A stretch of 64,000 nucleotides of DNA from an uncultured Muribaculaceae bacterium (GTDB lineage Bacteria > Bacteroidota > Bacteroidia > Bacteroidales > Muribaculaceae): positions 1 to 64,000 of the forward strand of contig CANQZG010000009.1 in assembly GCA_947628305.1 (NCBI GenBank), written 5' to 3'. Made by a program: the position numbers and the translations under genes. Shown here in pieces: positions 26,657 to 34,954 of the stretch (its first letter is position 1; every line of letters starts with the position of its first letter). Below the pieces are notes generated by a model. It searched no databases. It saw only the letters and a program-made list of their open reading frames with translations, and was not told where the DNA came from.

Positions 26657-27523
26657 CTATCGTTTATGTGCGTCAAGCAACAGTTCGCCGAAAGCCTCGA
26701 TATTCTCTGCTGTAATCGCAGGCATCGGGTCAGAATTCATCGCCGTATCAAGTGTAGTCTCCCCTGAAAGAACGAGGACACCAAGCGCACCGGCGTTACG
26801 TGCCATCGCTACATCGGTATATATGCGGTCGCCGCACATCGCGATTTCATCGGCCTGCAGGTTGTGGAGGAAACGGATTCCCGAAAGCATGTCGGGGTTG
26901 GGTTTGCCGATTACAATGTCAGGCTCACGCCCTGTCGCATGCTCGATACACTTGCATAACGAGCCACAGTCAACGAGCACAGTGGGCTGGTCGGTGGGGC
27001 ACACACGGTCAGGGTTCGTGGCAATGTAAGGAATCCCTTGCGACGCCCACCATGAGGCATGGCACAGCTTGGGATAATCGAGAGTCGTGTCAAATGCCAC
27101 CACAAGGGCATCAGGACGGTCGGCGGCATCGATTGCCGCCATTTCAAACCCCGCGCTCTCAAATTCCTTTATCATGCTCGGTGTCCCGACCACATACAGA
27201 CGACGAGCCTCGGGCATTGTCGCGTGGATATAGTCTATTGTCGCCACAGCGGTGGTGTACATCTGTTCACGGTCGGCCTCGATTCCCAATTTCGACAGCT
27301 TGGCAAGATAATCGGCGATGCTGCGTGTCGGGTTATTGGTCAGGAACGAATAGCCGATTCCATTGTCAGTCAGTGACTGAAGGAATTTCTTGGTGAACGG
27401 GAACAGGGTCGAACCCATATATATAGTCCCGTCCATGTCGAGGGCGACATGTTTTATTTTAGCGCATGCCCCGAGAAGTTCCTCCCGGGACATAGGTGTG
27501 ATATAACGGTCGGTCTTAATCAT
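26657..27523 (-). CDS. HAD-IIA phosphatase (NagD/PGP-like)
   Basis: 288 residues, cytoplasmic. Nucleophile motif I is ALDMDGTIYMG, motif II is SFLTNNPTRS, and motif IV is MCGDRIYTDVAMARNAGA; the large C2a cap lies between. HAD-IIA enzymes include NagD, 4-nitrophenylphosphatase-type enzymes, and glycerol-3-phosphate/phosphoglycolate phosphatases of mammals and mycobacteria. Sandwiched between glpT and GH36, a glycerol-3-phosphate phosphatase role is attractive but inferred. Confidence 0.85.
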   Translation of the reverse strand: MIKTDRYITPMSREELLGACAKIKHVALDMDGTIYMGSTLFPFTKKFLQSLTDNGIGYSFLTNNPTRSIADYLAKLSKLGIEADREQMYTTAVATIDYIHATMPEARRLYVVGTPSMIKEFESAGFEMAAIDAADRPDALVVAFDTTLDYPKLCHASWWASQGIPYIATNPDRVCPTDQPTVLVDCGSLCKCIEHATGREPDIVIGKPNPDMLSGIRFLHNLQADEIAMCGDRIYTDVAMARNAGALGVLVLSGETTLDTAMNSDPMPAITAENIEAFGELLLDAHKR

Positions 27524-27525
27524 TT

Positions 27526-29076
27526 TTAGAAATTAGAAAGGTCGTTTTTCTCATTGTTCAATTCATTGACAATCGCCTGGTCTTTCTCCTGCTGGGCATA
27601 GAACTTGTTGCTTCGTTCATATCCGTCACGCGGAGCCAGCCACATTGACACGAAAGTAATCGCGCCAAGCACACCGACACCTATAATAATATAGAACACC
27701 ATGTTCCATCCCCAGTGGTCGGCTACGATACCAATACCGATAGCCGACAGGAATGAACCAACGTAACCGAATATACCGGCGAGACCGTTGGCTGTGGCCG
27801 AGGCTTCCTTAGTGGCATGGTTGGCCGAGGCAATCCCGATTAGGGCCTGCGGGCCGTAGATAAAGAAACCGGCCATTGCGAGCATGACAATCGAGACAAT
27901 CATTGGAAGTTCGGGGAACAAGATGAAAATAGCCATAAAAGCCACGGCGCATGACATGCAGACGAAACACATGCGATGAGCCTTACCCTTGAAAATGTGG
28001 TCGGTAGCCCATCCGGCAAAGATAGTGCCAACGATTGCAAAGATTTCAAACGCGCCGACTGACCATGCGGCATCCTCGATTGACATGTGGCGTGCCTCGG
28101 TGAGGAACTTAGGACCCCAGTCAAGAATACCCATACGCATAACATATACAAAGACATTGGCGATGCAGAGCGTCCATATCCAACGGTTAGTCCACACCAT
28201 CGCCTTGAGGAACTTGCCGCGTGACGGCGACTTGCCGTCCTTGGTTTCCTTTTTACCCGTATTTGTTCCCGGGAGTTCAGGAAGGCCGACCGAACGGGGG
28301 TCGTCACGCAATCCGAAATATAGCCATGCAGCGCCAAGAATCGCGAGACAGCCGGGCAACCAGAAACACCATTTCCATGCGTCCCAGTGCATCGCATAAT
28401 TCTTGATTGTCTCCATATTCTTGGCGACAGACGGGTCAAGATTCAGGTTGGAGGCAATGCGGTTGATTATTTCAGGGTCGGCACTAAGGTCACGCCCCAT
28501 CGTGCCCATGATGTAACCGCACACGACCACAGCGAGCGCGGCGCCTATCGAATGGGATGTATTCCAGATTGACATCTTGGTGGCGAGTTCCGACGGATGA
28601 ATCCACGACGGCAACAGACGCGCACACGGAGGGTAACCCACCCCTTGGAACAACTGGTTGAGTATGATTGTCACGGCCATCACGAGCACAAGCATGTTGA
28701 TAAAATCAGGGCCGGCATCCACGCCTGTAATCCATGAACTGATGTTCACCCCGAAACCGAACGCGAAGTTGGAGGCCGCACACAACAGCAGGCCGATTGC
28801 CATGACAGCGCGTGCGCTGTATTTATCGACAACAAAACCGTTGATAAAACGCGACAGTCCGTAAATCAAAGAGCCGATACCTATTACGATACCGAAACTC
28901 GTGTTGGAGATGCCATACTGTGCCGTAAGCCCCGGCATGGCGATGGAGAAGTTCTTACGTACAAAATAATAGATGGCGTACCCAATCATGGACACGAGAA
29001 TTGTACGCAGCTGCCAGCTCTTGAATTGCTTGACAACTTCAGGTTTCCAGCCTGCATAGATGTTTTCTTTAGCCAT
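27526..29076 (-). CDS. glpT: Glycerol-3-phosphate : phosphate antiporter (GlpT/UhpT family MFS)
   Basis: 516 residues, about 12 membrane helices, of the organophosphate:phosphate antiporter family: the start SWQLRTILVSMIGYAIYYFVRKNFSIAMPGL carries the conserved Arg/Tyr/Lys of helix 1, and LFQGVGYPPCARLLPSWIHP matches the family's helix 4-5 loop. GlpT rather than UhpT is chosen because glpABC lies directly upstream and glpR nearby; hexose-phosphate transport is the alternative. It has its own promoter (29115-29146) as well as possible read-through from glpC. Confidence 0.82.
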   Translation of the reverse strand: MAKENIYAGWKPEVVKQFKSWQLRTILVSMIGYAIYYFVRKNFSIAMPGLTAQYGISNTSFGIVIGIGSLIYGLSRFINGFVVDKYSARAVMAIGLLLCAASNFAFGFGVNISSWITGVDAGPDFINMLVLVMAVTIILNQLFQGVGYPPCARLLPSWIHPSELATKMSIWNTSHSIGAALAVVVCGYIMGTMGRDLSADPEIINRIASNLNLDPSVAKNMETIKNYAMHWDAWKWCFWLPGCLAILGAAWLYFGLRDDPRSVGLPELPGTNTGKKETKDGKSPSRGKFLKAMVWTNRWIWTLCIANVFVYVMRMGILDWGPKFLTEARHMSIEDAAWSVGAFEIFAIVGTIFAGWATDHIFKGKAHRMCFVCMSCAVAFMAIFILFPELPMIVSIVMLAMAGFFIYGPQALIGIASANHATKEASATANGLAGIFGYVGSFLSAIGIGIVADHWGWNMVFYIIIGVGVLGAITFVSMWLAPRDGYERSNKFYAQQEKDQAIVNELNNEKNDLSNF

Positions 29077-29114
29077 TGCGAAAAGAATATGTTTCTGTGA
29101 TTGGTATTAATTTA

Positions 29115-29146
29115 CAAAGTTAATAATTTCTGCCAATTTACAGCAA
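29115..29146 (-). promoter_or_regulatory. Putative glpT promoter
   Basis: On the minus strand TTG (29144-29146), 21 bases, TAACTTTG (29115-29122), ending about 40 bases before the glpT ATG. GTATTAAT at 29104-29111 is also present in the glpA/glpR control region (33466-33473), so a shared regulator site is conceivable. Confidence 0.5.
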
Positions 29147-29147
29147 C

Positions 29148-29169
29148 GGACGCGACATGGCCGCGTCCC
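29148..29169 (-). terminator. GC-rich hairpin between glpC and glpT (REP-like)
   Basis: GGACGCG and CGCGTCC form a 7-bp stem around an 8-base loop in the 119-bp glpC-glpT gap. There is no T-run, so it is at best a partial terminator or an RNA-stability element. The sequence resembles the palindromes at 190-395. Confidence 0.45.
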
Positions 29170-29195
29170 TGATGCAAGAGAAATCCATATCGGGG

Positions 29196-30461
29196 TCACA
29201 CCAGGCCGTTGGCACGGCGTGTGGCCTCCACATCGAGCGCATCGGCGATAACCGAGATAGGATTATATACCGGCACGCCTGTGCTCATCTCAATCTGCCA
29301 CTTGCACGTCTCGCAGTCGGTGGCCACAAAATCAACGTTAGCCTCCTTTATATGCTCAAAAAGGTCTTTACCGATGGCCTGGGAATAGGCATAATTCTCT
29401 TTCTTGAAGCCGTAAGTCCCGGCAATGCCACAACACTGGGATTCAATAGGCACAAAATCCACACCGGGGATGCTCTTAAGCAATGACACCGAGTAGATTG
29501 TCCATCCGAGTTTCTGCATGTGACATGGAGTGTGATAGGTTATCCGTGCCTTGTAATCGGGACGGAACACAAGTTTCACGCCCTCGGTCTCCATCAGACG
29601 GTACAGCCATGCGGTGGCGATTAATATATCCTCGCGCACGTCTGAATTATCAACCCCCAGGAGATGGGGGTATTCATCACGCATCGTGAAGATGCAAGTC
29701 GAGCTTGTTCCCACCACCGGAGCATGCCCTTCCATGACGGCCTTGCGTATCGAGTTGATGTTCAGCTCGGCATCACGCTTGGCCTCCTTGACAAGACGAT
29801 TGGCGATTTTGGCCACACCGCAGCACTTCTCCTTTTCAAGGAGACGCACCCCATAGCCGATAGCGTTCATTACCTTAACGAAGTCCTGTCCCAATTTGGG
29901 ATAGTTATAGTTTACATAACATCCGTGAAAATAGGACACCTGACGGGCATACACGCTCTGGTCGGGGGCTTTTTTCTTCATCCATGACTCAAACGTACGC
30001 CCCGCGTATGCCGGAAATTGACGGTGACTGTCAACACCGATAGTGACATCCATCGCCTTCTTCACAATAGGCATCTTGAGCACAGTGTTGACAATCGGTG
30101 CCATCTTTGTCGCCATCGAGCCGACAAAGTCGGTGTTGGCGAGCGTCCAGTCACGCAGCGGCACCGGCTTCTTGTCATAGTCGAGACGGGCCATCTGGAT
30201 GATGTCTCCGATTTTGACATTGGATGGACACGCCACTTCACACCGCTTACAATTCAAGCAATATTTCAACGCCTTGTCATAGAACTCGGGGTTCTTCAGA
30301 CGGTAACGTTCACCGTCAGGACCGGCCTGCTTAGGCCCGGGATAATCGGGGTTAACCGCAAGAACAGGACAATAGGCCGTACATATTGTACATTTTATGC
30401 ACTGTTCAAAATTATTGGGACTTATATTCTTTACCTGGTATTCCATCGCTCCTGCCATCAT
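29196..30461 (-). CDS. glpC: Anaerobic glycerol-3-phosphate dehydrogenase subunit C
   Basis: 421 residues. Two 4Fe-4S clusters (CIKCTICTAYCP near 18-30 and CLNCKRCEVACP near 68-80) and two CCG domains (SYFHGCYVNYNYPK...EKCCGVAKIANR and TYHTPCHMQKLG...SQCCGIAGTYGF). It is the membrane-associated electron-transfer subunit of GlpABC, passing electrons from G3P oxidation to the quinone pool. Its ATG overlaps the glpB stop by four bases; an in-frame ATG at 30446 is an alternative start. Confidence 0.94.
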   Translation of the reverse strand: MMAGAMEYQVKNISPNNFEQCIKCTICTAYCPVLAVNPDYPGPKQAGPDGERYRLKNPEFYDKALKYCLNCKRCEVACPSNVKIGDIIQMARLDYDKKPVPLRDWTLANTDFVGSMATKMAPIVNTVLKMPIVKKAMDVTIGVDSHRQFPAYAGRTFESWMKKKAPDQSVYARQVSYFHGCYVNYNYPKLGQDFVKVMNAIGYGVRLLEKEKCCGVAKIANRLVKEAKRDAELNINSIRKAVMEGHAPVVGTSSTCIFTMRDEYPHLLGVDNSDVREDILIATAWLYRLMETEGVKLVFRPDYKARITYHTPCHMQKLGWTIYSVSLLKSIPGVDFVPIESQCCGIAGTYGFKKENYAYSQAIGKDLFEHIKEANVDFVATDCETCKWQIEMSTGVPVYNPISVIADALDVEATRRANGLV

Positions 30462-31705
30462 TTTTGATTCAATATTAGGTCGGCGACCTCAAGCGCGGTC
30501 ACCGTAGCCACACCCGCGCCCGACTCCTCTTTCAGCGGATTGCATCCGCCGAGAATCGCTCCGGCCGCATAAACATTCTCAATAACCTTGCCATCTTTCT
30601 TGACACGGAACTGCGGGTCGGTGTCCACTCCGAACTCCATGAAAGGTTGCGCCTCGAAAAGATTTTTCCTAAACCATTCATCACGGTCGGAAGGCACCCT
30701 GACATCAAGGTTAAACACAGGTTCAACCACTTTGTGAGGTTCGGCGACAAGGCCATGGCTGAAAAAGCTACCGGTGGCGAGAATGAAATTATCGGCGAAC
30801 AAGCTGACCGGTGCAAGATTCACAGTCTCGACCGAGACCATACGTGCAGCCTTCATATAACCGCTGCTGACACTGTCTCCAAGGAAATAAACACCGCCAA
30901 GGGATTCAAAATAACGCCGCAGAGCCATCTGGCAACGCAACCCGCCAACCGACATCGGGATAACAGGCACACATGACAACGGAGCCTTAACCTTAGAACG
31001 CAAGTCCACAAGAGGTTTCTCCGAGTCAAGCCCGACAACCGCAGGAATCAACACCATATCAATGTCAGGTGTCAACACCCGGTTTATCTCGGTCGCAAAT
31101 AGGTCAAGGTTGTCGCCTTTAAGGTATTTGGCAATCGCCGTGGCACGCATTTCCGATGAACTTTTGCGCAGACGCTCAAGGTCGGGAAGCGAGAGGGTAT
31201 AACTCACGCTTACAATTCCTTTCTTCTTCAATTCATCGGCAATGAATTCAGGATAAAAGTCAAGATACCCTTTAAAGTTTATAATCGCAACCTTTTTCCA
31301 TTTGATGGCAGCAAGGTCTTCGCAAGTGGCATAATCGTCAAGAGTAAGCCATGCCGGACGGCAACGCCCTATCGGTGTGAGATGATAATGGTTGGCTGTC
31401 GCGTCCCCCTTGAATGTCAACCCCGCCTCCGAGAGAAGATTTTTCACCTCGGCGGCGTGTGATATGACTTTTTCCGCACCCACCTTGGAATAAGGATGAA
31501 CGGCGGGGAGATTTTTAATCCCCTCGACCGGGTTGGTCACACTATGGCCATCGACCGAACCGAGCAACCCGAAAGAGCCGGAGCTGAAATGAAGCGCGCT
31601 CTGACCCGAGGATATTATCGCGACTTTCTGCCCTGCCTTAGCAAGACGTATCCCGGCCAAAAGGCCGCTCAAGCCACCGCCTATTATGATACTGTTATAT
31701 TTCAT
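30458..31705 (-). CDS. glpB: Anaerobic glycerol-3-phosphate dehydrogenase subunit B
   Basis: 415 residues, FAD-binding: IIIGGGLSGLLAGIRLAKAG at the N-terminus and AGAILGGCNPLKEESGAGVATVTAL at the C-terminal flavin site. Subunit B of the GlpABC complex, cytoplasmic, bridging the catalytic GlpA and GlpC. The gene overlaps glpA upstream and glpC downstream by four bases each, so the three are translationally coupled. Confidence 0.93.
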   Translation of the reverse strand: MKYNSIIIGGGLSGLLAGIRLAKAGQKVAIISSGQSALHFSSGSFGLLGSVDGHSVTNPVEGIKNLPAVHPYSKVGAEKVISHAAEVKNLLSEAGLTFKGDATANHYHLTPIGRCRPAWLTLDDYATCEDLAAIKWKKVAIINFKGYLDFYPEFIADELKKKGIVSVSYTLSLPDLERLRKSSSEMRATAIAKYLKGDNLDLFATEINRVLTPDIDMVLIPAVVGLDSEKPLVDLRSKVKAPLSCVPVIPMSVGGLRCQMALRRYFESLGGVYFLGDSVSSGYMKAARMVSVETVNLAPVSLFADNFILATGSFFSHGLVAEPHKVVEPVFNLDVRVPSDRDEWFRKNLFEAQPFMEFGVDTDPQFRVKKDGKVIENVYAAGAILGGCNPLKEESGAGVATVTALEVADLILNQK

Positions 31706-33351
31706 TGCTGATGAGTTTCTTTTATATTGTCCTTACAAGGTTCAAGACCGCACACTCCCTCATACATCCATGAGGTGAACTGTGCCTCGACAAGGGTCTG
31801 CCCCCATGCCACAGGCATCATCCCCTTCCATCTCTCATTGACAAACGATGCAAGGTCACACAACGCCTCGTCCCGTTTGCCAAGTTCATTGCCGAGTATC
31901 GCGGCGGCACGACACGCGCACAACCCTCCCTGGCACGTACCCATGCCCAGACGGGTGCGACGACGCAGGTTTACCAGATTATTAACATGGAGTTTATCGA
32001 TTGCATACTTGATTTCACCGACTGACACCTCCTCGCACTCACACACAAGGGCATCATCGGTGTCACTCTTATATTCGATTTCAGAGCTCAACGACCCGTG
32101 ACGGCCCTGGGCCGCGAGCTGGTCGGTACTCATCTCTATTATGTGGGACTTCCTCGGCTTGTCCTCACCGACATTCTCCTCCGAACCGGGAAGAGGCGTC
32201 TCGGCCGTACGGCACACTCCGGTATGGCCCAATTTGCGACACGCCATGTCGGTGGCCCATTCGGCCATGAGTCGATAGGTCATCAGCTTGCCCCCTGTGA
32301 TTGTTATGAATCCCTCGAGTCCGTCTCGTGTCGCATGGTCAAGACAGACAATGCCACGGCTGATTGTACGGCCCGAAGGGTCATCATCCGATGCCACCAA
32401 CGGGCGCACACCGGCATACGCGCGAAGGATGCGTGTGTAAGCGAGCGACGGCGCAATCTTGACACCCTCACGCAACAACACATCAACCTCCTCCTGCGTC
32501 ACATCCATATTGTCGACCTGGTCAAACGGCACACGGCTCGATGTCGTGCCTATGAGCGAAATCGTGTCGCCCGGCACAAGAATGTCGGCATCGGCCGGCT
32601 TGCGGCATCGATTGATTACCGTGTTATTGACTCTGTGCCCGAAAATCAGAAGCGCACCCTTGGCCGGGAACATATTGATTGTCACCCCGACCTTTTTGGC
32701 GATAAGATGCCCCCATATACCCCCGGCGTTTATGACGAGCGACGCATCAACGACAAGTCGCTCCCCGGTATGACGGTCAAGGAGTTCCACACCGGTGACA
32801 CGCCCGTTTGAAACCGGGAGGTCAACGACCTCATGATAGGTGAGTATGTCAGCGCCATGCTGGCGTGCGCTGATTGCATTGGCTGTAGTCAGGCGGAACG
32901 GGTCAACCGCCCCGTCGGGCACCTTGACAGCCCCTATTATATCGGGGTTGACTGCCGGTTCAAGCCTCAACGCCTCCGCCGGGTCAATCACCTCGGCGTC
33001 TATGCCCGATAATCGGCACGACTCGACAAACTTTTTTTGATATTCCAGGTCATCCTCAGGCAATGTCACAAAGAGACCACCGGTCTCCTCGACGCAATGG
33101 CGTGCGATTTTGCGCAGAATCATGTTCTCTTTTATACACTCCGTCGCCGACTCCCTGTCGGTCACCGCGTAACGCGCCCCGCTATGAAGCAGTCCGTGGT
33201 TTCTGCCGGTCGCACCCGCTGTAAAATCGAAGCGTTCAACGAGCAATGTCGAGAGACCGCGCATCGCACAGTCCCGCGCAGTCCCCGCACCGGTCGCACC
33301 CGCGCCTATGACAATGACGTCATAATGCTTTTTGCAGTGTTTCTTATCCAT
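31702..33351 (-). CDS. glpA: Anaerobic glycerol-3-phosphate dehydrogenase subunit A
   Basis: 549 residues. FAD-binding DVIVIGAGATGAGTARDCA at the start, GlpA/GlpD catalytic barrel regions (GRNHGLLHSGARYAV), and a C-terminal BFD-like 2Fe-2S domain with Cys spacing in CECEEVSV... and MGTCQGGLCACRA. It oxidises sn-glycerol 3-phosphate to dihydroxyacetone phosphate, feeding glycolysis (pfkA is also in the window). First gene of glpABC, with promoter at 33424-33455. Confidence 0.95.
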   Translation of the reverse strand: MDKKHCKKHYDVIVIGAGATGAGTARDCAMRGLSTLLVERFDFTAGATGRNHGLLHSGARYAVTDRESATECIKENMILRKIARHCVEETGGLFVTLPEDDLEYQKKFVESCRLSGIDAEVIDPAEALRLEPAVNPDIIGAVKVPDGAVDPFRLTTANAISARQHGADILTYHEVVDLPVSNGRVTGVELLDRHTGERLVVDASLVINAGGIWGHLIAKKVGVTINMFPAKGALLIFGHRVNNTVINRCRKPADADILVPGDTISLIGTTSSRVPFDQVDNMDVTQEEVDVLLREGVKIAPSLAYTRILRAYAGVRPLVASDDDPSGRTISRGIVCLDHATRDGLEGFITITGGKLMTYRLMAEWATDMACRKLGHTGVCRTAETPLPGSEENVGEDKPRKSHIIEMSTDQLAAQGRHGSLSSEIEYKSDTDDALVCECEEVSVGEIKYAIDKLHVNNLVNLRRRTRLGMGTCQGGLCACRAAAILGNELGKRDEALCDLASFVNERWKGMMPVAWGQTLVEAQFTSWMYEGVCGLEPCKDNIKETHQQ

Positions 33352-33423
33352 GTGTTGTCAAGGCTTATAAGCCATTTAATAGTAAATGCATTTTACGACC
33401 TTTACAAGGCGTAGTTTTCACAA

Positions 33424-33455
33424 CAAAAGTACAAATGTTTTATTTAAAAAGCAAA
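33424..33455 (-). promoter_or_regulatory. Promoter of glpABC
   Basis: On the minus strand TTTG (33452-33455), 20 bases, TACTTTTG (33424-33431), a near-ideal Bacteroidetes promoter. The predicted leader is about 65 nt. The -33 box lies inside the inverted repeat at 33446-33483. Confidence 0.7.
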
Positions 33456-33483
33456 TATTATTACAGTATTAATATTGCTTTTT
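33446..33483. promoter_or_regulatory. Candidate GlpR operator
   Basis: AAAAAGCAA (33446-33454) and TTGCTTTTT (33475-33483) are perfect 9-bp arms; the inner AT-rich part is also nearly symmetrical (ATATTATTA/TATTAATAT). It overlaps the glpA -33 element and lies in the divergent glpA-glpR region, where a DeoR-type repressor would be expected to act. Assignment to GlpR is inference. Confidence 0.5.
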
Positions 33484-33658
33484 CGCAACATTCATACACA
33501 ACAGACTATTATCCAACAGATTATATCGCACCAAAATTCACACTCCGACTAACAAATAGACTTCTACGGGCGTTTTCATAACGAAACTTATGTTGTAAAA
33601 CATATAAAATCCACATATCCGCCATGGAATCACCAATGATTAAATGGAAAAAAATTCG

Positions 33659-33666
33659 TACATTTG
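33659..33666 (+). promoter_or_regulatory. -7 box upstream of the DeoR-type regulator
   Basis: TACATTTG fits TAnnTTTG and ends eight bases before ATG 33675. If used, the mRNA has almost no leader and the track's start at 33624 would lie upstream of transcription. No TTTG at the proper distance is visible, so it is a moderate call. Confidence 0.45.
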
Positions 33667-33674
33667 CAACCGCC

Positions 33675-34463
33675 ATGACTAAAGAAGAACGACATAGCCT
33701 GATTATAGACACACTGATGAGACACGAATCAATCCCGGTATCGAACCTATCGATGCTGTTGGACGTGTCGGCCGTTACCATACGCAAGGATTTGTCAGAA
33801 CTTGAACGGGAAAACAAACTGTACCGCAGTCATGGAAAAGCGATACTCATCGACCCGTATATAAACAACCGTTCAATCAACGAGAAAGACAAACTGGCCA
33901 GGAAAGAAAAAGAATTGATAGGGAAATGCGCGGCATCGTTGATTACCAAGGACGATTCAATCATAATCGCCTCAGGCACCACAGTCACGGCCATGGCCCG
34001 TTGCATCAAGCCAATACATCGACTCACTGTGATATCGGCATCCCTGAAAGTCTCGGAACTGTTGGGTACTGACGAATCAATAGATGTCGTACAGCTCGGC
34101 GGCACCGTGCGCACCAGTTCGCTCTCGGTCGTAGGCAAATATGCCGAAAGCCCACTCGCCGAATTCTCATGCAGCAAACTTTTCATCGGGGTCGACGGAA
34201 TAGACCTTAACTTCGGCATCACCACAACTGACATCCGCGAGGCCGACCTGAACAAAGTCATGATGAGGACGGCCCAAAAGACAATAGTGTTGGCCGACTC
34301 GTCCAAATTCCGCCGTCGTGGGTTCAGTAAAATCGCCAATATATCCGATGTAGACATAATCATAACCGATTCAAACATCCCTGAACGCATTGCCCGCGCC
34401 ATAGAGGACATCGGAGTCGAACTGAAAATCGTCGACCTCAAGGAGGACAACCACATCTCTTGA
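33675..34463 (+). CDS. glpR: DeoR-family transcriptional regulator, probable glp repressor
   Basis: 262 residues from MTKEERHSLIIDTL, the canonical DeoR start. The N-terminal winged helix reads IPVSNLSMLLDVSAVTIRKDLSELE; the sugar-phosphate-sensing domain has IIIASGTTVTAMA, VVQLGGTVR, FIGVDGIDLNFGITTTD and VLADSSKF. It is divergent from glpABC, so a GlpR role responding to glycerol 3-phosphate is likely; control of the PUL that follows in the same direction is speculative. The 17 extra residues in the track are judged untranslated. Confidence 0.82.
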   Translation: MTKEERHSLIIDTLMRHESIPVSNLSMLLDVSAVTIRKDLSELERENKLYRSHGKAILIDPYINNRSINEKDKLARKEKELIGKCAASLITKDDSIIIASGTTVTAMARCIKPIHRLTVISASLKVSELLGTDESIDVVQLGGTVRTSSLSVVGKYAESPLAEFSCSKLFIGVDGIDLNFGITTTDIREADLNKVMMRTAQKTIVLADSSKFRRRGFSKIANISDVDIIITDSNIPERIARAIEDIGVELKIVDLKEDNHIS

Positions 34464-34548
34464 CCACACACATACGAAGCATCTCATTGATGTCCTCCGT
34501 CCGTTTTATTGCATTTTAAAAATTTAAAATCATTATTAACTACCTATA

Positions 34549-34580
34549 TTTGGCGGAGTGTATTTATTCGCCTAATTTTG
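34549..34580 (+). promoter_or_regulatory. Promoter of the SusCD locus
   Basis: TTTG (34549-34552), 20 bases, TAATTTTG (34573-34580), matching the consensus exactly. The first start codon of the locus is about 370 nt downstream, an unusually long leader. Confidence 0.7.
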
Positions 34581-34586
34581 TTGCGT

Positions 34587-34954
34587 CATGAAACTCAAAT
34601 GGTTTCGTTATGAAAATTTTACCAAATTTATATAATATATTACAACCAAAATCTCAACATCAAATACATAATTCTATATGACTCCCTTCAATTAACACAT
34701 TCCTACGCCAACATAGGAAAAAATGCGGAATGCAAGCCCCTAACCGTTCCGTAGCACAACCCAAAGGGGCAACACAAGCCAATCTATAAACAACAGCCAA
34801 ATTCAATTTATACTATATCTATACACTTATATAAGTATGTATTATATGTACGGCTATTCCTGTGCCCTGACAACTGCACCGCTCCCCAAATTCTTCCTTT
34901 TCAATCCAGTTTCTCTTTTCACTTTTAACCAATCTACAATTATCTAAAACATCA
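34587..34954 (+). promoter_or_regulatory. Long untranslated leader of the PUL with possible RNA structure
   Basis: There is no gene in this ~370-nt stretch. Structure visible by eye: TTCCTA/TAGGAA (34700-34719); a possible pseudoknot in which CGGAA (34726-34730) pairs with TTCCG (34747-34751) and GCCCCT in its loop (34736-34741) pairs with AGGGGC (34765-34770); and a 12-bp palindrome ACTTATATAAGT (34825-34836). It does not match any riboswitch class I recognise, and short pairings can arise by chance in a region this long. Confidence 0.35.
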
